Source of the DNA: Bacillota bacterium
GTDB lineage: Bacteria > Bacillota > Clostridia > Acetivibrionales > JAEZXR01
Length of the DNA stretch: 64,000 nt
Assembly (NCBI GenBank): GCA_023419605.1
Contig: JAEZXR010000086.1
Span: forward strand, 62,001-126,000
Direction: 5' to 3'
Shown piece by piece: positions 16,622 to 25,440 of the stretch (positions are counted from its first letter, which is position 1; the number at the start of each line of letters is the position of its first letter). The position numbers and the translations under genes were made by a program. The notes below the pieces were generated by a model. It searched no databases and was not told where the DNA came from. It was given only the letters and a program-made list of their open reading frames with translations.

Positions 16622-18091
16622 ATGGATGCAAGAAAAAGAAATATAATCGTTGCCATTATGGTGGCAATGTTTCTCGGCGCGGTGGAAGGGACCATTGTAA
16701 CCACAGCAGTACCGACGATCGCAAGGGAACTGAGCGGATTCGAAATGATTAGCTGGGTTTTCTCCCTGTATCTGCTGACGTCGGCCATTTCCACGCCCAT
16801 ATATGGAAAACTGTCGGATTTGTACGGAAGGAAAAATACACTTTCCGTCGGTATCCTTATTTTTTTATTGGGAAGTTCCCTCTGCGGGTTGTCCCAAAAC
16901 ATGTACCAGTTGATCGGATTCCGTGCACTGCAGGGATTGGGTGCGGGAGCCATATTTACGGTGACCTATACCATTGTAGGTGATGTTTTCAGTCTTGAGG
17001 AAAGGGCAAGAGTTCAGGGCTGGGTCAGTTCGGTGTGGGGAGTTGCCAGCCTGGCGGGACCTTTTTTAGGCGGTTTTCTTATTGACACGCTCTCCTGGCA
17101 CTGGATTTTCTATATCAACATACCCTTTGGGATACTGTCCATCCTGCTTCTCCAGCGGAATCTCCAGGAGAATTTCGAGAGGAAAAAGCACAAAATCGAC
17201 TATGCGGGTACGCTGGTACTATCCGGTGCCATTATTCTGCTTTTGCTGGGGGTCCTGACAGGAGGAAAAGGCAGCAGCTTGCTTTCACCAAAGATGCTGA
17301 CCCTTTTAGGAGGAGGACTTGCACTATTCGTTGCTTTTTACTTTATAGAAAAGAGGGCGGTAGAACCCATTGTTCCTTTTGAGGTTTTTACAAAAACCAA
17401 TACTATTGTGAATATAATCAGCTTTATGGCTTCTGCGATTTTGATCGGAGCAGACGTATATATGCCCATTTACATACAGAATGTTTTGGGATATGGAGCA
17501 ACCTTGTCGGGACTCAGCATGGCGCCTATGTCCATTTCATGGCTTTTGTCTTCCGTTATTTTAGGCAAAGCCATCCCAAAATACGGAGAACGGGTGGTCA
17601 TCGGGTTCTCAGCGTTGATTCTGGCGGTTAGCAGTGCTCTTTTGCCTACCTTGGGTGTTCAGTCGTCGCTGTTCATGGTCATTACCTATGCTTTTATTAT
17701 GGGATTCGGCTTTGGTGGAGCCTTTACGACATTAACCATTGTAGTACAGGCGTCTGTGGATTATACAAAAAGAGGTGCGGCAACTGCTTCCAATGCTTTG
17801 ATCCGTACGGTGGGACAGACCATAGCTGTCAGTGTTTTTGGAAGTTTGCTCAATGCGAATATCGTCCGGTATTTCAATAACCGGGGGATCTTTGGAGTGA
17901 ACCCGGATAGTTTGTATTCTTCCTCGGATGTAAATAATGCCCTTCCGCTGGAGTACATACGAGGCTCCCTGAATTCGGGGCTGCATGTTGTGTTTTTTGT
18001 GCTTATTGCTCTTGCTGTTTTATGTACGGTTCTCTCCGTTACTCTTAGCAACGGATTGAAGGAAGCGCCCCAAAATAATGAAGCAGGGTGA
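16622..18091 (+). CDS. DHA2-family MFS drug efflux protein (14 TMS)
   Basis: 489 residues with 14 hydrophobic segments. Motif C-type GLGAGAIFTV, motif A GKLSDLYGRKN after TM2, and the N-terminal EGTIVTTAVPTIARELSG signature (motif D1) place it in the EmrB/QacA/LfrA drug:H+ antiporter group. A GGAAAGGAA ribosome site precedes the start. It stands alone without a TetR or MarR regulator beside it. Substrate cannot be predicted. Confidence 0.9.
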   Translation: MDARKRNIIVAIMVAMFLGAVEGTIVTTAVPTIARELSGFEMISWVFSLYLLTSAISTPIYGKLSDLYGRKNTLSVGILIFLLGSSLCGLSQNMYQLIGFRALQGLGAGAIFTVTYTIVGDVFSLEERARVQGWVSSVWGVASLAGPFLGGFLIDTLSWHWIFYINIPFGILSILLLQRNLQENFERKKHKIDYAGTLVLSGAIILLLLGVLTGGKGSSLLSPKMLTLLGGGLALFVAFYFIEKRAVEPIVPFEVFTKTNTIVNIISFMASAILIGADVYMPIYIQNVLGYGATLSGLSMAPMSISWLLSSVILGKAIPKYGERVVIGFSALILAVSSALLPTLGVQSSLFMVITYAFIMGFGFGGAFTTLTIVVQASVDYTKRGAATASNALIRTVGQTIAVSVFGSLLNANIVRYFNNRGIFGVNPDSLYSSSDVNNALPLEYIRGSLNSGLHVVFFVLIALAVLCTVLSVTLSNGLKEAPQNNEAG

Positions 18092-18194
18092 TTTTTAAAA
18101 AGGAAAGAATTCGTGACAAACTAAAGCAAATTTTAGAACCGTAAATTTTCATGTATAGTGACGGGCATAATAACTCATGGAAAGGAGTGTTGTT

Positions 18195-18428
18195 ATGCCG
18201 GATATTAGAATGACCCTTCGACATATTGTTTTTGAGGAGGATCTTTTGCAGCTTCGAAACAATCTGAAAGATTTGGCTCCTGGGGATGAAATCAGCATAC
18301 GGATGGAAGCAGAAGATGCACACCAGGCGGGCAAGATCACGGATGAACTGGCAAGGCAGGGATTCGATTATCAGCCGCGCGGAGAAGATGGACATAATTA
18401 TTTTATCATTGCTAAGAAAAAAAAGTAG
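18195..18428 (+). CDS. Small TusA-like protein without the active cysteine
   Basis: 77 residues beginning MPDIRMTLRHIVFEED, with AAAGGAG 8 bases before the ATG. The core LRNNLKDLAPGDEISIRM...ITDELARQGFDYQPRGEDGHNYFIIAKKK follows the pattern of TusA/SirA sulfur-relay folds (LKxLxPGDxLxV then a helix and a final strand), but the CPxP motif is absent. I infer a TusA-like fold of unknown function. Ends in a lysine run. Confidence 0.6.
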   Translation: MPDIRMTLRHIVFEEDLLQLRNNLKDLAPGDEISIRMEAEDAHQAGKITDELARQGFDYQPRGEDGHNYFIIAKKKK

Positions 18429-18437
18429 TCTTTTATT

Positions 18438-18472
18438 AAAAGTCCTCAAGGAAAAACCTATGAGGACTTTTA
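18438..18472 (+). terminator. Intrinsic terminator after the small TusA-like gene
   Basis: AAAAGTCCTCA pairs exactly with TGAGGACTTTT around a 12-base loop. The remaining 18473-18736 region holds no recognised riboswitch, only AT-rich promoter-like sequence (TATATAGTATATTATGG near 18656). Confidence 0.7.
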
Positions 18473-18736
18473 TGTCGGGGAATAATAAGTTGCTGCGAGG
18501 CCTAACGGATGAAAAGCAAGTAATATTTCCCCCGGATGTGCCTGAGGTTGAAACGAAATTGCCGGTTTTGTATAGATTCGTTGGGAGTATACAAAATAAA
18601 GCATACATTTTATACCAAAAGTGAATATTTATATTGAAACAAGCTCTAATATTTTATATAGTATATTATGGAGTTAATTGATGCATACTGCAATCAAAAC
18701 TACCGAATACTACATATGAACGGGAGGAAAAAACAC

Positions 18737-19834
18737 ATGGCAAAAAGACTTTTATCATTAGCGCTTGCATCAGTAATGGTTGCTACGCTGGTTTCAGGTT
18801 GTGGAACCAGTACGGGCGGCGCAGGTGGCAAACTGAAACTTGGTATGGTAACCGATGCTGGAACCATTGACGACAAATCCTTCAATCAAGGTGCTTGGGA
18901 GGGTGTTAAAAAGGCAGCCACTGAGTTTAAGCTGGATGAAAAGAAGGACATCAAATACCTAAAACCGGCAGGTCAGACGGAAGCCGACTATTCTAAGGAA
19001 ATTGCAAACCTTAATGATGCTGGGTATAAGTTCATTGTATGCCCTGGCTTCAAGTTCGAAACTGCTGTGTTTAAAGCACAAGACAAATATCCGAATTCAA
19101 AATTTGTTATCATTGATGGTACACCTCATTCCGAGGAAAAAGATGCAAAACCGGTTGTAAAGCCTAATACGGTTTCAATATTCTATGCTGAACACGAAGC
19201 TGGTTACCTGGCTGGTGTAGCTGCTGCACTTCAATTGAAGGAAGCCGAGATGGGTTATATTGGTGGTATGGAGATTCCCGCAGTTCAGAAGTTCAACTGG
19301 GGATTCCAGCAGGGCATCAAGTATGCAAATGAAAAACTGGGTACCAAGATTACACTAAAACCTGAAAATGTGGTTTATCAGGGAACCTTTGATAATGCAG
19401 CAGCAGGCCAACAACTGGCAGCTCAAATGTATGACAAGGGCGTAAAAGCGATCTTCTGTGCAGCAGGAGGAACTGGCGTAGGAGCTATAAAAGAAGCAAT
19501 GACGCGCGCCAAAGCTGGAAAACAGGTATGGATCATCGGTGTTGATGTTGATCAGTATGCTGAGGGTATTTATGATGGGCAGAAGTCAGTTATTCTTACC
19601 TCTGCAATGAAGAAGATTCAGGAATCCGTGTTCCAAGTGATTAAGGATGAAAAGGAAGGAAAGTTCCCAGGCGGACAAACTCTGATATTTGATGCAAAGA
19701 ACAATGGAGTAGGGATTCCGGATAAGAATCCAAACTTAACTGATGACACCAAGAACAAGGTGGATGATGTTTATAAGAAGATTCAATCCGGTGAAATCAA
19801 AGTATCCGCAGAGAGAGGAAGTCTTATTAAGTAA
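18737..19834 (+). CDS. BMP-family nucleoside-binding lipoprotein
   Basis: 365 residues. Signal peptide MAKRLLSLALASVMVATLVSGC with lipobox VSGC; the mature part starts with KLKLGMVTDAGTIDDKSFNQGAWEG, the hallmark of the BmpA/PnrA/Med family of purine and pyrimidine nucleoside receptors. GGGAGG precedes the chosen ATG; the upstream in-frame region is untranslated. Anchored on the outer face of the membrane, delivering nucleosides to the transporter encoded next. A hairpin with T-run separates it from the ATPase gene, which typically gives an excess of binding protein. Confidence 0.9.
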   Translation: MAKRLLSLALASVMVATLVSGCGTSTGGAGGKLKLGMVTDAGTIDDKSFNQGAWEGVKKAATEFKLDEKKDIKYLKPAGQTEADYSKEIANLNDAGYKFIVCPGFKFETAVFKAQDKYPNSKFVIIDGTPHSEEKDAKPVVKPNTVSIFYAEHEAGYLAGVAAALQLKEAEMGYIGGMEIPAVQKFNWGFQQGIKYANEKLGTKITLKPENVVYQGTFDNAAAGQQLAAQMYDKGVKAIFCAAGGTGVGAIKEAMTRAKAGKQVWIIGVDVDQYAEGIYDGQKSVILTSAMKKIQESVFQVIKDEKEGKFPGGQTLIFDAKNNGVGIPDKNPNLTDDTKNKVDDVYKKIQSGEIKVSAERGSLIK

Positions 19835-19898
19835 GAGAATTGAAGATTTGGAAAGAGGCGGGTATTCCGTCTTTTTCTTTAAAGTCGATAGTTTTTGG

Positions 19899-19935
19899 CC
19901 AAAATCAGGTACACTCGATGTGTGCCTGTTTTTGG
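19899..19935 (+). terminator. Attenuator hairpin between binding protein and ATPase genes
   Basis: CAAAATCAGGTACAC and GTGTGCCTGTTTTTGG form an imperfect stem with a 5-base loop and T-rich descending arm. Partial termination here would lower expression of the membrane components. Confidence 0.55.
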
Positions 19936-19987
19936 TTTAGGATTCATAAATTATATTTTACTCCAAACAAAGTGAGGAGGAGATTTA

Positions 19988-21505
19988 ATGGAATATGTCG
20001 TGGAGATGCTTAACATACGTAAGGAGTTCCCAGGCATTATAGCTAATGATAACATAACGTTAAGCCTCAAAAAAGGGGAAATACATGCCCTGCTGGGAGA
20101 AAACGGCGCAGGGAAGTCCACACTCATGAGCATACTCTTCGGAATGTACCAGCCTGACAGTGGAACTATACGCATGCACGAAAAAGAGGTGCGAATAGCC
20201 AATCCTAATGTTGCGAATAAACTGGGGATCGGAATGGTGCACCAGCACTTCAAGCTCGTTCACAATTTTACCGTTACGGAAAATATTATCCTTGGCATGG
20301 AGGCCGGGACATTTGTGAACGTGAAATTGGCAGCCCAACGCATCAAGAGCCTATCGGAGCGGTATGGACTGAATGTGGACCCCAATGCTAAAATTGAGGA
20401 CATATCGGTGGGGATGCAGCAGCGCGTTGAGATACTGAAGATGCTTTATCGTGATGCGGAGGTGTTAATTTTCGATGAACCCACTGCTGTATTGACTCCG
20501 CAGGAAATTCAGGAACTCATGAAGATCATGAAGAGCCTTGTAGCTGAAGGCAAATCCATTATCATCATAACCCATAAACTTAAGGAGATCAAAGCTGTTG
20601 CAGACCGATGTACGGTAATCCGCCGCGGTAAGATGATCGGTACGGTGGAAGTTGCATCTACCAGCGAGGCACAAATGGCCGAGATGATGGTAGGCCGTCA
20701 AGTATCCTTTAAAGTGGATAAGCAGCCGCAGGAGCCAGGTGAGACCATTGTAAAGGTAGAAGACCTCTCTGTTTTAAGCAGCCGTAAAGTTTTAGGGCTT
20801 AAGAAGTTTTCGCTGGAAATACGAGCAGGTGAGATTGTGGGTATTGCCGGTGTTGAGGGCAATGGGCAGTCGGAACTGGTAGAGGCTATCACCGGTCTTC
20901 GACGTGCCGAGTCAGGAAGAATTTACTTGAAGGGAAAGGACATAACGACATTGCCGGTACGCTCACGGATCAACGAAGGAATTGCCCATATTCCGGAAGA
21001 CCGTCATAAGCGAGGGCTGGTACTGGACTATACCATGGAGGAAAATATGGTAATTGAGGTCTATGACCGTCAACCTTTCTCTAAAAATGGTTTGCTTAAC
21101 CGTGATGCCATCCGGAATTATGCGGAAGATATCATGAAAAACTTCGATGTGCGTGCGGGACAGGGGAGTGAATCGAAAGCAAGGTCTCTTTCAGGAGGGA
21201 ATCAGCAAAAGGCTATCATTGGCCGTGAGGTGGAATTGAATCCAGATCTGCTGATTGCTGTTCAGCCGACGCGTGGACTTGATGTTGGATCCATTGAGTA
21301 TATTCATAAACGTTTGGTAGAGCAGCGGGATAAAGGCAAGGCAGTGCTGCTTGTGTCCCTTGAATTGGATGAAATACTCAATGTTTCCGACCGGATTGCT
21401 GTTATTAATGCTGGGGAGCTTGTAGGGATTGTTAATGCTGCTGAAACCAATGAAAATGAAATCGGCCTCATGATGGCCGGAATAAAAAAGGGGGGAAACA
21501 CGTGA
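19988..21505 (+). CDS. Nucleoside ABC transporter ATPase (two NBDs)
   Basis: 505 residues with two tandem ATPase domains: Walker A GENGAGKST near 36, Q-loop MVHQHF, signature ISVGMQQRVEIL, Walker B VLIFDEPTAVLTP; the second half has a degenerate Walker A (GVEGNGQSELV), LSGGNQQKAIIGRE and a weak Walker B (DLLIAVQPTRGLD). This is the NupO/YufO-type branch of carbohydrate-uptake-like ATPases. GAGGAG precedes the ATG. The stop overlaps the start of the first permease. Confidence 0.92.
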   Translation: MEYVVEMLNIRKEFPGIIANDNITLSLKKGEIHALLGENGAGKSTLMSILFGMYQPDSGTIRMHEKEVRIANPNVANKLGIGMVHQHFKLVHNFTVTENIILGMEAGTFVNVKLAAQRIKSLSERYGLNVDPNAKIEDISVGMQQRVEILKMLYRDAEVLIFDEPTAVLTPQEIQELMKIMKSLVAEGKSIIIITHKLKEIKAVADRCTVIRRGKMIGTVEVASTSEAQMAEMMVGRQVSFKVDKQPQEPGETIVKVEDLSVLSSRKVLGLKKFSLEIRAGEIVGIAGVEGNGQSELVEAITGLRRAESGRIYLKGKDITTLPVRSRINEGIAHIPEDRHKRGLVLDYTMEENMVIEVYDRQPFSKNGLLNRDAIRNYAEDIMKNFDVRAGQGSESKARSLSGGNQQKAIIGREVELNPDLLIAVQPTRGLDVGSIEYIHKRLVEQRDKGKAVLLVSLELDEILNVSDRIAVINAGELVGIVNAAETNENEIGLMMAGIKKGGNT

Positions 21506-22569
21506 AGCTACCATACTCAAAAGGTTTGAATAAGGGAACTGTGGTTTCACTGCTTGCGGTTGTTCTAGGATTGCTTGGAGGAGCCGTGTTGATGCTAGTT
21601 ACGGGCAACAACCCCTTTGAAGGTTACGCCTACCTGTTTCAAGGCGGGCTCATGAGCATTGAACGTATAGGGAATACATTGGCTACAGCTACACCGCTGA
21701 TACTCACTGGCCTTTCGGTGGCTTTTGCTTTTAAGACGGGGCTGTTCAATATCGGAGCGGCAGGTCAAATGCTTTTTGGTGGTTTTTGCGCCACAGCGGT
21801 AGGACTTACATTGCAGTTGCCGAAACCCGCTCTTTTGACCGTAATGCTGATTGCTGCGATTCTTGGCGGGGCGCTTTGGGCCCTGATTCCTGGAATACTG
21901 AAAGCTAGGTTTAATGTTCATGAAGTGGTTTCAACCATTATGATGAATTGGATCGCTTACTGGACAGTTTATTATGCAGTACCGGCATATTTTAAGGGAG
22001 AGTTTTTGGAAACGGAATCCCGTTCAATCCCGGAAGCAGCTTCCTTGAGAGTTGGTTGGCTTTCCAGTATTTTCGGCGGGTCCTATATTAATTTGGGCCT
22101 ATTTATCGCCATTATTGCAGTCGCTGTAATTGCCTTTATACTTAACAGGACAGTGATGGGCTATGAACTCAAAGCAGTGGGTTTCAACCGCCATGGAGCT
22201 GAATATGCAGGTATCAGCGTTAACCGCAGCATTATCTTGTCCATGATGATTGCAGGAGGGTTGGCCGGATTGGGGGGAGCTGCCCATTATATGGGAAATG
22301 CATTCAACATACAAATCGGTGTTTTACCCTCGCAGGGATTTGATGCCATCGCAGTTTCTCTGTTGGGGGCCAATTCTCCGCTAGGAGTACTGGGTGCTGC
22401 CATATTCTTCGGGATTCTGTACTCGGGAAGGGGCTACATGAATGCTATGACCAATATCCCTCCGGAAATTGCCGATACTATTATTGCCACCATTATCTAT
22501 TTTGCAGCAACAAGTATACTAATTGAAAGAGTTTTAGATAGGTTCCAACGAAGAAAGAGAGGTGCATAA
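21502..22569 (+). CDS. Nucleoside ABC transporter permease (NupP-like)
   Basis: 355 residues, GTG start overlapping the ATPase stop, with AAGGGGGG upstream. About 9-10 membrane spans; conserved GLFNIGAAGQMLFGG, NVHEVVSTIMMNWIAYW and GLAGLGGAAHYMG blocks of the BPD_transp_2 family (COG4603). Works as a heterodimer with the next gene product in the membrane. Confidence 0.9.
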   Translation: MKLPYSKGLNKGTVVSLLAVVLGLLGGAVLMLVTGNNPFEGYAYLFQGGLMSIERIGNTLATATPLILTGLSVAFAFKTGLFNIGAAGQMLFGGFCATAVGLTLQLPKPALLTVMLIAAILGGALWALIPGILKARFNVHEVVSTIMMNWIAYWTVYYAVPAYFKGEFLETESRSIPEAASLRVGWLSSIFGGSYINLGLFIAIIAVAVIAFILNRTVMGYELKAVGFNRHGAEYAGISVNRSIILSMMIAGGLAGLGGAAHYMGNAFNIQIGVLPSQGFDAIAVSLLGANSPLGVLGAAIFFGILYSGRGYMNAMTNIPPEIADTIIATIIYFAATSILIERVLDRFQRRKRGA

Positions 22570-22573
22570 CCGG

Positions 22574-23518
22574 ATGTGGACCATTATACAACAAATTTTT
22601 CCTTATGCGGTAGCCTACACAATCCCCCTTCTGATTACAGCTCTGGGAGGCCTCTTTTCGGAGCGCAGCGGTGTTGTTAACATCGGTTTGGAGGGACTGA
22701 TGATTGTTGGATCCTTTACGGGAGCACTGGTTATCTACACGTTAGCGCCGGTGTTACCGGCTGGAGTGGTATGGATCGGAATCCTCGCGGCGATGATTGC
22801 AGGTGCGCTATTCTCTCTTTTACATGCATTTGCTTCCATTAACTTAAACGCTAATCAGGTAATCAGTGGAACAGCCATCAATATGATTGCAGGCGCGCTG
22901 ACTATATTTTTGGCTCGAAACATGACGGGCAGCGGACATGTCCGTGTAGCCGGCTTGGATCGCATGGATATTTGGGGACTTTCGTCCATTCCTGTTATTG
23001 GTAAACTTCTTTTTACTCAAACCTATGCTACCACCTGGTTGGTACTGCTTATCCTTGTGGTCAGTTGGATTGTTCTTTATAAAACTTCCTTTGGCTTGCG
23101 GCTTCGTGCCTGTGGTGAACATCCCCATGCTGCGGATTCGGCAGGGATCAACGTGTATCGGATACGCTATGTTGCAGTAATGATATCGGGAGCTTTTTCG
23201 GCACTCGGAGGTGTTACGATTCTGGTTACCTACTCCGGCGAGTTTACCGGGAGTGTTGCGGGACTTGGATTCCTCGCACTGGCTGCTCTTATCTTTGGGC
23301 AGTGGAAACCTATGGGTATTCTGGGAGCCACTTTGTTTTTCGGTGTTGCCAGTACCATTGCCAATGTTTCCCAGGTAGTTCCAGCTTTAGCCTCAATTCC
23401 GGGTATTATACTAAAGGTCTTCCCCTATGTGGTAACCTTAATTGCTCTGGTGCTGTTTTCTAAATCGTCACAGGCTCCACGAGCTTCCGGAGAACCCTTT
23501 GAACACGGAAAAAGATAA
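22574..23518 (+). CDS. Nucleoside ABC transporter permease (NupQ-like)
   Basis: 314 residues from ATG 22574; GTG 22562 is an alternative but AGAGG fits 22574 better. Conserved LGGLFSERSGVVNIGLEGLMIVG, NANQVISGTAINM, LRACGEHPHAADSAGINVYRIRY and SGAFSALGGV blocks of COG1079. It is the last gene of the nucleoside transporter operon, closed by a strong terminator shared with the convergent deoC. Confidence 0.9.
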   Translation: MWTIIQQIFPYAVAYTIPLLITALGGLFSERSGVVNIGLEGLMIVGSFTGALVIYTLAPVLPAGVVWIGILAAMIAGALFSLLHAFASINLNANQVISGTAINMIAGALTIFLARNMTGSGHVRVAGLDRMDIWGLSSIPVIGKLLFTQTYATTWLVLLILVVSWIVLYKTSFGLRLRACGEHPHAADSAGINVYRIRYVAVMISGAFSALGGVTILVTYSGEFTGSVAGLGFLALAALIFGQWKPMGILGATLFFGVASTIANVSQVVPALASIPGIILKVFPYVVTLIALVLFSKSSQAPRASGEPFEHGKR

Positions 23519-23522
23519 AAAT

Positions 23523-23560
23523 AAAAAGGAAACAGGTTCCTGTGAACCTGTTTCCTTTTT
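23523..23560. terminator. Bidirectional terminator between nucleoside transporter and deoC
   Basis: AAAAAGGAAACAGGTTC pairs exactly with GAACCTGTTTCCTTTTT across CTGT; T-runs on both strands. Confidence 0.9.
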
Positions 23561-23565
23561 ACGTA

Positions 23566-24231
23566 CTATTTCATTTCCTGAATAATAGACAACCCGGAGC
23601 TTGTACCGATTCTGTTAGCACCTGCTTCTACCATAGCCAATGCATCCTGCAGGTTCCGTACGCCGCCGGAAGCCTTTACGCCTATGTTATCACCCACGGT
23701 TTTACGCATGAGGGCAACATCAGCCGCAGTGGCACCGCCCGTTCCGAAGCCGGTGGAGGTCTTTACAAAATGAGCGCCTGCTTTTTTGGACAGTTCACAG
23801 GCCGTTACCTTTTCCTCATCCGTCAGGAAACAAGCCTCTATGATCACCTTTACCAATTTGCCCTGGGAGGCTTTTACCACCTGGGCGATATCATTTTCAA
23901 CGTACTCCAGATTTCCTTCCTTAAGGGCACCGATGTTGATGACCATGTCGATTTCTTCAGCACCCTCTTCTACCGCTTGTTTCGTTTCAAAAACCTTGAC
24001 TTCGGTTGTGTTGGCTCCGAGAGGAAACCCGATGACGGTACAGGTCTTTACTTCTGAGCCTTTTAATTCCTGTGCCGCCAGTTTGACAAACCAGGGATTA
24101 ATGCAAACCGACGCAAATTTATTTTCCAGAGCTTCCTTGCAGAGCTGTAGTACTTGTTCCTTTGTAGCGACAGGCTTTAAAACGGTATGGTCAATCATGG
24201 CCGCCATTGTTTTCTGATCCAGTGTTTTCAT
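23566..24231 (-). CDS. deoC: Deoxyribose-phosphate aldolase
   Basis: 221 residues, the normal DeoC length. IDHTVLKP near the N-terminus, [16 protein letters not shown], the Schiff-base lysine in FVKTSTGF (about 152) and the second lysine in GVKASGGVR (about 181). Cleaves 2-deoxyribose 5-phosphate to glyceraldehyde 3-phosphate and acetaldehyde. Converges on the nucleoside transporter and is next to udk, making a nucleoside salvage/catabolism region. AAAGGTGG lies before the start. Confidence 0.95.
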   Translation of the reverse strand: MKTLDQKTMAAMIDHTVLKPVATKEQVLQLCKEALENKFASVCINPWFVKLAAQELKGSEVKTCTVIGFPLGANTTEVKVFETKQAVEEGAEEIDMVINIGALKEGNLEYVENDIAQVVKASQGKLVKVIIEACFLTDEEKVTACELSKKAGAHFVKTSTGFGTGGATAADVALMRKTVGDNIGVKASGGVRNLQDALAMVEAGANRIGTSSGLSIIQEMK

Positions 24232-24342
24232 TATGTATCCACCTTTCTTTTATCACATGGTATTATTTTACCATTATTATACGTTGGAGAATAGTTTGTC
24301 ACTCAAATTTTTATTCTTTTTAAATACATCAGCGACCTTTAC

Positions 24343-24368
24343 TTCACAATACAAGGATGCATTGTGAA
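24343..24368. promoter_or_regulatory. Candidate operator between deoC and udk
   Basis: TTCACAAT and ATTGTGAA are exact complements separated by 10 bases, in the divergent deoC-udk gap (24232-24551), where no gene is seen. It resembles a site for a DeoR- or GntR-type dimer. Confidence 0.45.
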
Positions 24369-24420
24369 ATCAAACGCAACCATTGGTAATATTTAATTAT
24401 GGAATCGACAAATCCTCGTA

Positions 24421-24449
24421 TTCACAGATAACTAAATTGATGCTATAAT
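24421..24449 (+). promoter_or_regulatory. SigA-type promoter of udk
   Basis: TTCACA, 17-base spacer, TATAAT, about 100 bases before the udk start. Confidence 0.55.
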
Positions 24450-24551
24450 TTGTAACAGAAATAATTCGCAGCTGATTCATAAAAGCTACAGTAGAGATAA
24501 ATAGAGCAAAAAGCTATTTCCACAAAATTTAAGATTGTTGAGGACATATGT

Positions 24552-25178
24552 ATGAAACAAGTGGCTGTTATAGGCATCGCGGGAGGAACAGGCTCAGGAA
24601 AGACGACGCTGGCCAGAAGATTGAAAGAGGACTTCGATGCGGATATTACCTTGCTTTGCCAGGATTACTACTATAAATCCTTTAACGGACTGTCCCATGA
24701 AGAAAAAATCAAGCTGAATTTTGATCATCCCCACGCTTTTGACAATGAGCTGTTGATAGAGCAGATAAAGCAGCTCAAAAGCCTGGAGTCCATTGAGAGA
24801 CCCGTCTATTCCTTTGAAGAGTACGGCAGACTGGAGGAGGTGGTCTTAGAGGAGGCCAAACGGGTGGTTATCATTGAGGGCATCCTTATTTTTGAAAATC
24901 CTGCGCTTCGGGAACTGATGGATATAAAGGTTTTCGTAGATACGGACGCAGACATACGCTTTGCCAGGAGACTCTGCCGGGATATTCATGAAAGGGGCAG
25001 GGATATTGACTCTGTGGTGAATCAGTACCTGAATACTGTAAAACCTATGCATGAAGCTTTTGTTGAACCCAGTAAAAAGCATGCCGATATCATAATTCCC
25101 GAGGGAGGAATGAACCATGTGGCGTTTTCCATGCTGGCAGACAAGATCAATTCCATACTGAAAAGTTGGGATGAATAA
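24552..25178 (+). CDS. udk: Uridine kinase
   Basis: 208 residues. P-loop GIAGGTGSGKTTLARR at 8-23, LLCQDYYYKSF, FDHPHAFDNELLIEQIK, IIEGILIF and DIHERGRDIDSVVNQYLNTVKPMHEAFVEPSK, all canonical for Udk. Phosphorylates uridine and cytidine with ATP. Functionally tied to the nucleoside transporter 1 kb upstream. Followed by an intrinsic terminator. Confidence 0.95.
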   Translation: MKQVAVIGIAGGTGSGKTTLARRLKEDFDADITLLCQDYYYKSFNGLSHEEKIKLNFDHPHAFDNELLIEQIKQLKSLESIERPVYSFEEYGRLEEVVLEEAKRVVIIEGILIFENPALRELMDIKVFVDTDADIRFARRLCRDIHERGRDIDSVVNQYLNTVKPMHEAFVEPSKKHADIIIPEGGMNHVAFSMLADKINSILKSWDE

Positions 25179-25198
25179 GTAAATGCGAGGTGCAGAAT

Positions 25199-25243
25199 AC
25201 AGAAGGAAAAGGCTGAGGGTGAAAGCTCTCGGCCTTTTCCTTC
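25199..25243 (+). terminator. Terminator after udk
   Basis: AGAAGGAAAAGGC and GCCTTTTCCTTCT form the outer stem with a GAG/CTC inner stem; a T-rich descending arm. Confidence 0.75.
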
Positions 25244-25440
25244 TACTGAAATAAAATGCCTATATAATGTCGATTGCAATTTATACGGTCGGTTTGGAGG
25301 ATCGGTTGCCTGGCACTACCTGCCGCAAGGGTGTAAAGCAGTTGATTGCTGACGGGAGGAAAAATCTTTGCTTTGACTTTTATGGGATCCATACGGTAAT
25401 ATAATAGGTATTGAAATTCTATGAATTGAGCGAGGGAAAA

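Noticed and set aside
18463..18624. Protein-like reading frame after the small TusA-like gene
   Set aside because: It starts inside a terminator hairpin, has no ribosome site, and the downstream part is not recognisable; taken as chance.
18600..18736. Purine-type riboswitch before the nucleoside-binding lipoprotein
   Set aside because: The location would suit one, but none of the conserved purine or 2'-dG riboswitch loop sequences are present.
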